This document shows positions 61,473 through 64,000 of a stretch of DNA of 64,000 nt, piece after piece. Position numbers and translations under genes: made by a program. The notes beneath the pieces were generated by a model. It did no database searches, was not told the origin of the DNA, and saw only the letters and a program-made list of their open reading frames with translations. How positions within the stretch are numbered: position 1 is the stretch's first letter; each line of letters opens with the position of its first letter. This DNA comes from PALSA-894 sp963757565 (GTDB lineage Bacteria; Pseudomonadota; Alphaproteobacteria; Rhizobiales; Xanthobacteraceae), in contig CAVWSB010000010.1 in the NCBI GenBank assembly GCA_963757565.1, forward strand, positions 1 to 64,000, written 5' to 3'.

Positions 61473-62264
61473 ATGTCGATCAAGACCCCGTCTCCCTCCA
61501 TCTTCCGGCCCAAGGGCGGCATCGATCAAAGCGCGCTCGACGCCAACAAGGCGCTGGTCGAGGATATCAATCGCCGCGGCCTGCTGCGCGGTGCAGTCAG
61601 CCTCGGCGCGCTGAGCATGCTGACCGGCTGCAGCGTGACGCATACCGATCCGGTCCAGGTCGTATTGAAGACGGTCTCGCAGTTCAACGATCGGGTTCAG
61701 GCGTTCATCTTCCGTCCCAATCATCTGGCGCCGACCTATTCGGAGTCGCAGGTGGTCAAGCCGCCGCGCTTTAACGCCTATTACGATATCGAGGACATCG
61801 CGCCGGTCGACGTCGCGAAGTGGAAATTGGAGCTCGCCGGGCTGATCGAGAACAAGAAGCCATGGACCGCGCAGGAGATCTACGCCCTGCCCGAGCAGGA
61901 ATGGATCATCCGGCACATCTGCGTCGAGGGCTGGGACTATATCGGCCAATGGTCCGGCGTGAACCTGCGCCATTTTCTTGAGCGCATTGGCGCGGACCTC
62001 ACGGCAAAATACGTCTCGTTCAAATGCGCCGACGATTATTACGGCTCGATCGACATGGCGACCGCGCTGCATCCGCAGACGATTTTGGCGACCAAATACG
62101 CGCGCGAACCGATCACCGATCCGTTCGGGTTTCCGTTGCGCCTGCGGACCGCGACGAAACTCGGCTTCAAGAATCCGAAATGGATCACCGCGATCGAGGT
62201 GACCAACACCTATCCGGGTGGATATTTCGAGGACCGCGGCTTCAACTGGTTCAGCGGCATCTAG
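61473..62264 (+). CDS. Molybdopterin-dependent oxidoreductase, MsrP/YedY-like (sulfite oxidase family)
   Basis: 263 residues. ATG 61473 is preferred to an in-frame TTG 15 bases upstream. A twin-arginine leader 'NRRGLLRGAVSLGALSMLTG' (33-52) precedes the mature protein; Cys150 in 'IIRHICVEGWDYIG' is the molybdenum ligand, and 'FEDRGFNWFSGI' closes the fold. Relatives reduce methionine sulfoxide in periplasmic proteins using electrons from a membrane haem protein, here the adjacent cytochrome b. Substrate is inferred only. Confidence 0.88.
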   Translation: MSIKTPSPSIFRPKGGIDQSALDANKALVEDINRRGLLRGAVSLGALSMLTGCSVTHTDPVQVVLKTVSQFNDRVQAFIFRPNHLAPTYSESQVVKPPRFNAYYDIEDIAPVDVAKWKLELAGLIENKKPWTAQEIYALPEQEWIIRHICVEGWDYIGQWSGVNLRHFLERIGADLTAKYVSFKCADDYYGSIDMATALHPQTILATKYAREPITDPFGFPLRLRTATKLGFKNPKWITAIEVTNTYPGGYFEDRGFNWFSGI

Positions 62265-62312
62265 AACACGATCACGAAAACGGATACCGGCTTTCGGAAA
62301 GTTCATGCCCAA

Positions 62313-64000
62313 CTAAGAAGCACTCGCGCGACGGAGCGTGAAGGCGAGGCGCAGGAAGGTCGTGGCGATCTTCCACGCAGCGCTCAAGCCCGCAACGAGA
62401 TTTCCCGACACCTTCGAGACGCCACCGCTCCGGCGGCGATGATCGACCGGCACTTCGCAGATGCGCAAGCCGGCGGCTGCCGCCCGCATCTGCATTTCGA
62501 GATTCCAGCCATAGGTCTGCTCGCGCATGCCAAGGTGGCGCAATTGCAAAACGCGCATCGCGCGGAATGGCGACATGTCGGTGAACCGCACTCCGTAAAC
62601 GAGTCGCATAAGAAATCCGGCGATGCGGCCGGCGACCAGTTGCTGCGGCGTCATGCTGCCTGGCTCGCGCGTCCCGCGCAGGCGCGAGCCCATCGCGAAG
62701 TCCGTCTCACCGCGCGCGACCGGCGCGACCACGTCGGCGAAATACGACGGCACGTCGCTTCCGTCGCCGTCCAGGAAGCAAACGATCTCGGCCTGCGGAC
62801 GGACGGCGCGCAATCCAGCCGCGCAGGCGCGGCCGTATCCCGGGGCGCGTTCACTGACGACGCGCGCACCCGCTTCGCGCGCCCTTGCGGCGGTCGCATC
62901 GGTCGAGCCATTATCGACCACGATGACTTCGCCGACGCCTTGCGCCAGCACGTCGCGCACGACGCCCGCGATGGATTCTTCCTCGTTCAGGCAGGGGATC
63001 ACGACGCTTGTCGCGGCGGCAAAGTCCACGATGGGTCTCGTCGCAGCCGCTTGGCTCCGTACAGCGTTGTGCCTTGGCCTGCTCCAAACGATGACCAGCG
63101 CCATGAGAAACGGCACCGTCGCAAGCGTTTTCCAGACGAGATCGTTGTAGGGAAGAAATGCCGGCCGGTAGAGCATGAACGCGCCGAGCGTCAGCGCCCA
63201 GGCCGGGGCGCCGGCGCCGAGCGGGATGAACGGCACCAGCGCGAGGAAATACCAGGCGTAGTTCGGCGACATCAGCACCAGCCCCGCCGTGAGCATGAGA
63301 ATAGTGCCGCAGATCATTTCGCGTGGCGTCTTGTCCGCGCGCCAGCCGGTGCGCAGGCCAAGCCCGATCATGATGGTAGCGGCCGCAAGGGCATAGACCG
63401 CGGTCAGCCCAGGGATTTGGCCGGTCAGCGTCTGGATCAGCAGCACCAGCCAGAAGCCTTCACCGCCGGAAAAGCCCTCCTCAGCCAGATAGCCGGAGGT
63501 GACAAAACCGAACACGCCCTTGCCGGCGCCGAGATAAGGAACGTAGCAGATGGCGATCACCGCAATGATCGTGAGCGGTACGCGCCAGTCCCACCGCTTC
63601 CAAAATGGCGGAAGCACGAAGACCGCATAGGGTTTCACGAGCATGGCGAGCGCCACGGCCACAGCACCCGCCGCCGGCCGCGCGCGAAGCAGCAACCAGA
63701 CACCGAGCATCATCAGCGCGACCATCAGTGCCTCGACGTGCCCGTTGTTGGAAATTTCCCAGATCGCCAGCGGATGCCACGCGTAGGCGACGACGGTCGT
63801 GATCGGCAGATTGAGCCGGCGCAGCAGATCGATCAGAACGGCGACGATCACCACCTCGCAGCCGACCATCGATAACCGCAGGATCGTCAGCGTCTCTCCG
63901 ATGCGCGTGATCAAAAAGAAGAACATCTCGGCGATCGGCGGATAGGCCGTCACCGCATAATCTGCGCGATTGATGTGCGGATAGATCGCAGCGTCGCGCA
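62313..64000 (-). CDS. Membrane glycosyltransferase fused to a GT2 (dolichyl-phosphate-mannose-synthase-like) domain, 5' end outside window
   Basis: The reading frame runs off the right edge ('RDAAIYPHINRADYAVTAYP'), so the N-terminus is missing. The first 340 or so visible residues are a GT-C-like membrane protein with many helices ('WHPLAIWEISNNGHVEALMV' is the GT87-like lumenal motif). The last 210 are a GT2 domain: 'TSVVIPCLNEEESIAGVVRD', 'VIVVDNGSTDATAARAREAG', metal-binding 'FLDGDGSDVPSYF', 'AMGSRLRG'. The fusion of a membrane transferase ahead of a polyprenyl-phosphate transferase suggests one protein that makes and uses a lipid-linked sugar. Confidence 0.85.
   Translation of the reverse strand, partial: RDAAIYPHINRADYAVTAYPPIAEMFFFLITRIGETLTILRLSMVGCEVVIVAVLIDLLRRLNLPITTVVAYAWHPLAIWEISNNGHVEALMVALMMLGVWLLLRARPAAGAVAVALAMLVKPYAVFVLPPFWKRWDWRVPLTIIAVIAICYVPYLGAGKGVFGFVTSGYLAEEGFSGGEGFWLVLLIQTLTGQIPGLTAVYALAAATIMIGLGLRTGWRADKTPREMICGTILMLTAGLVLMSPNYAWYFLALVPFIPLGAGAPAWALTLGAFMLYRPAFLPYNDLVWKTLATVPFLMALVIVWSRPRHNAVRSQAAATRPIVDFAAATSVVIPCLNEEESIAGVVRDVLAQGVGEVIVVDNGSTDATAARAREAGARVVSERAPGYGRACAAGLRAVRPQAEIVCFLDGDGSDVPSYFADVVAPVARGETDFAMGSRLRGTREPGSMTPQQLVAGRIAGFLMRLVYGVRFTDMSPFRAMRVLQLRHLGMREQTYGWNLEMQMRAAAAGLRICEVPVDHRRRSGGVSKVSGNLVAGLSAAWKIATTFLRLAFTLRRASAS

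Noticed and set aside
62439..63875. Very long plus-strand open frame (478 codons) antisense to the glycosyltransferase gene
   Set aside because: Charged, His/Arg-rich low-information sequence typical of antisense frames in high-GC genes; the minus-strand frame has clear GT motifs.
1..64000. CRISPR array, rRNA operon, riboswitch or replication origin
   Set aside because: Looked for regularly spaced short repeats, conserved rRNA segments and iteron clusters; none seen.

Overview
The window is high-GC DNA that looks like a soil or rhizosphere alphaproteobacterium of the Hyphomicrobiales (Bradyrhizobium/Afipia-like). The grounds are the codon use, the abundance of Liv-type ABC and TRAP importers, HWE and HisKA_2 histidine kinases, and GGAAC-N16-CGTT promoters typical of the alphaproteobacterial general stress sigma factor EcfG. 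This placement is an inference from content; no rRNA or marker gene is present.

Layout. 1-5.9 kb: a LysR-type regulator fragment, an alpha/beta hydrolase and an RND efflux pair (adaptor and permease), all broken by many single-base frameshifts. 6.85-12.1 kb: a branched-chain-amino-acid-type ABC importer (livKHMGF-like; livM and livG each carry one frameshift) translationally coupled to an SDR. 12.15-16.05 kb, minus strand: alpha/beta hydrolase, SDR, NAD-dependent epimerase and amidase, all intact. 16.86-24.0 kb, minus strand: a decayed operon with a polyamine-type ABC importer and two amidohydrolases. 24.7-27.8 kb: a recombinase fragment followed by a MORC/MutL-like GHKL ATPase and a truncated Z1-family P-loop protein, the remnant of a restriction or defence-like system. 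27.9-40.2 kb: small secreted or hypothetical proteins with strong individual terminators and EcfG-type promoters, a pyruvate-oxidase-like TPP enzyme, two sensor kinases, an L,D-transpeptidase and PRC-barrel proteins; this reads as a stress island. 40.35-46.1 kb: a TRAP importer with a GntR/FCD regulator, divergent from an Ldh_2-family dehydrogenase and an aldo/keto reductase. 47.1-51.5 kb: a second, intact Liv operon. 51.6-57.9 kb: LysR regulator, FAD monooxygenase, VOC dioxygenase-like protein and a second TRAP importer, probably an aromatic catabolic unit. 58-60.2 kb: PLP enzyme coupled to a sugar-nucleotide epimerase. 60.2-62.3 kb: PRC-barrel protein, cytochrome b and MsrP/YedY-like molybdoprotein. 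62.3-64 kb: a glycosyltransferase fusion cut by the window edge.

Four same-orientation copies of an interspersed non-coding repeat (about 6.1-6.36, 16.19-16.62, 24.22-24.65 and 46.34-46.60 kb) separate the functional blocks. Each carries an inverted AAAGCGAACCAC pair; two carry a clear tRNA 3' end (T arm plus acceptor, serine-like) and two a diverged version. The blocks between them differ sharply in gene integrity, which suggests modular insertion or accretion.

The strongest leads are the degraded MORC-ATPase/Z1 cassette beside repeat C, the repeat family with tRNA 3' ends, and the EcfG-promoter-associated set of small proteins and possible small RNAs at 28-38 kb. Frameshifts in 1-6 kb are almost all single-base changes that restore a perfect reading frame, so consensus error must be excluded before any gene there is called dead. 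Those in 16.8-24 kb look like real decay.
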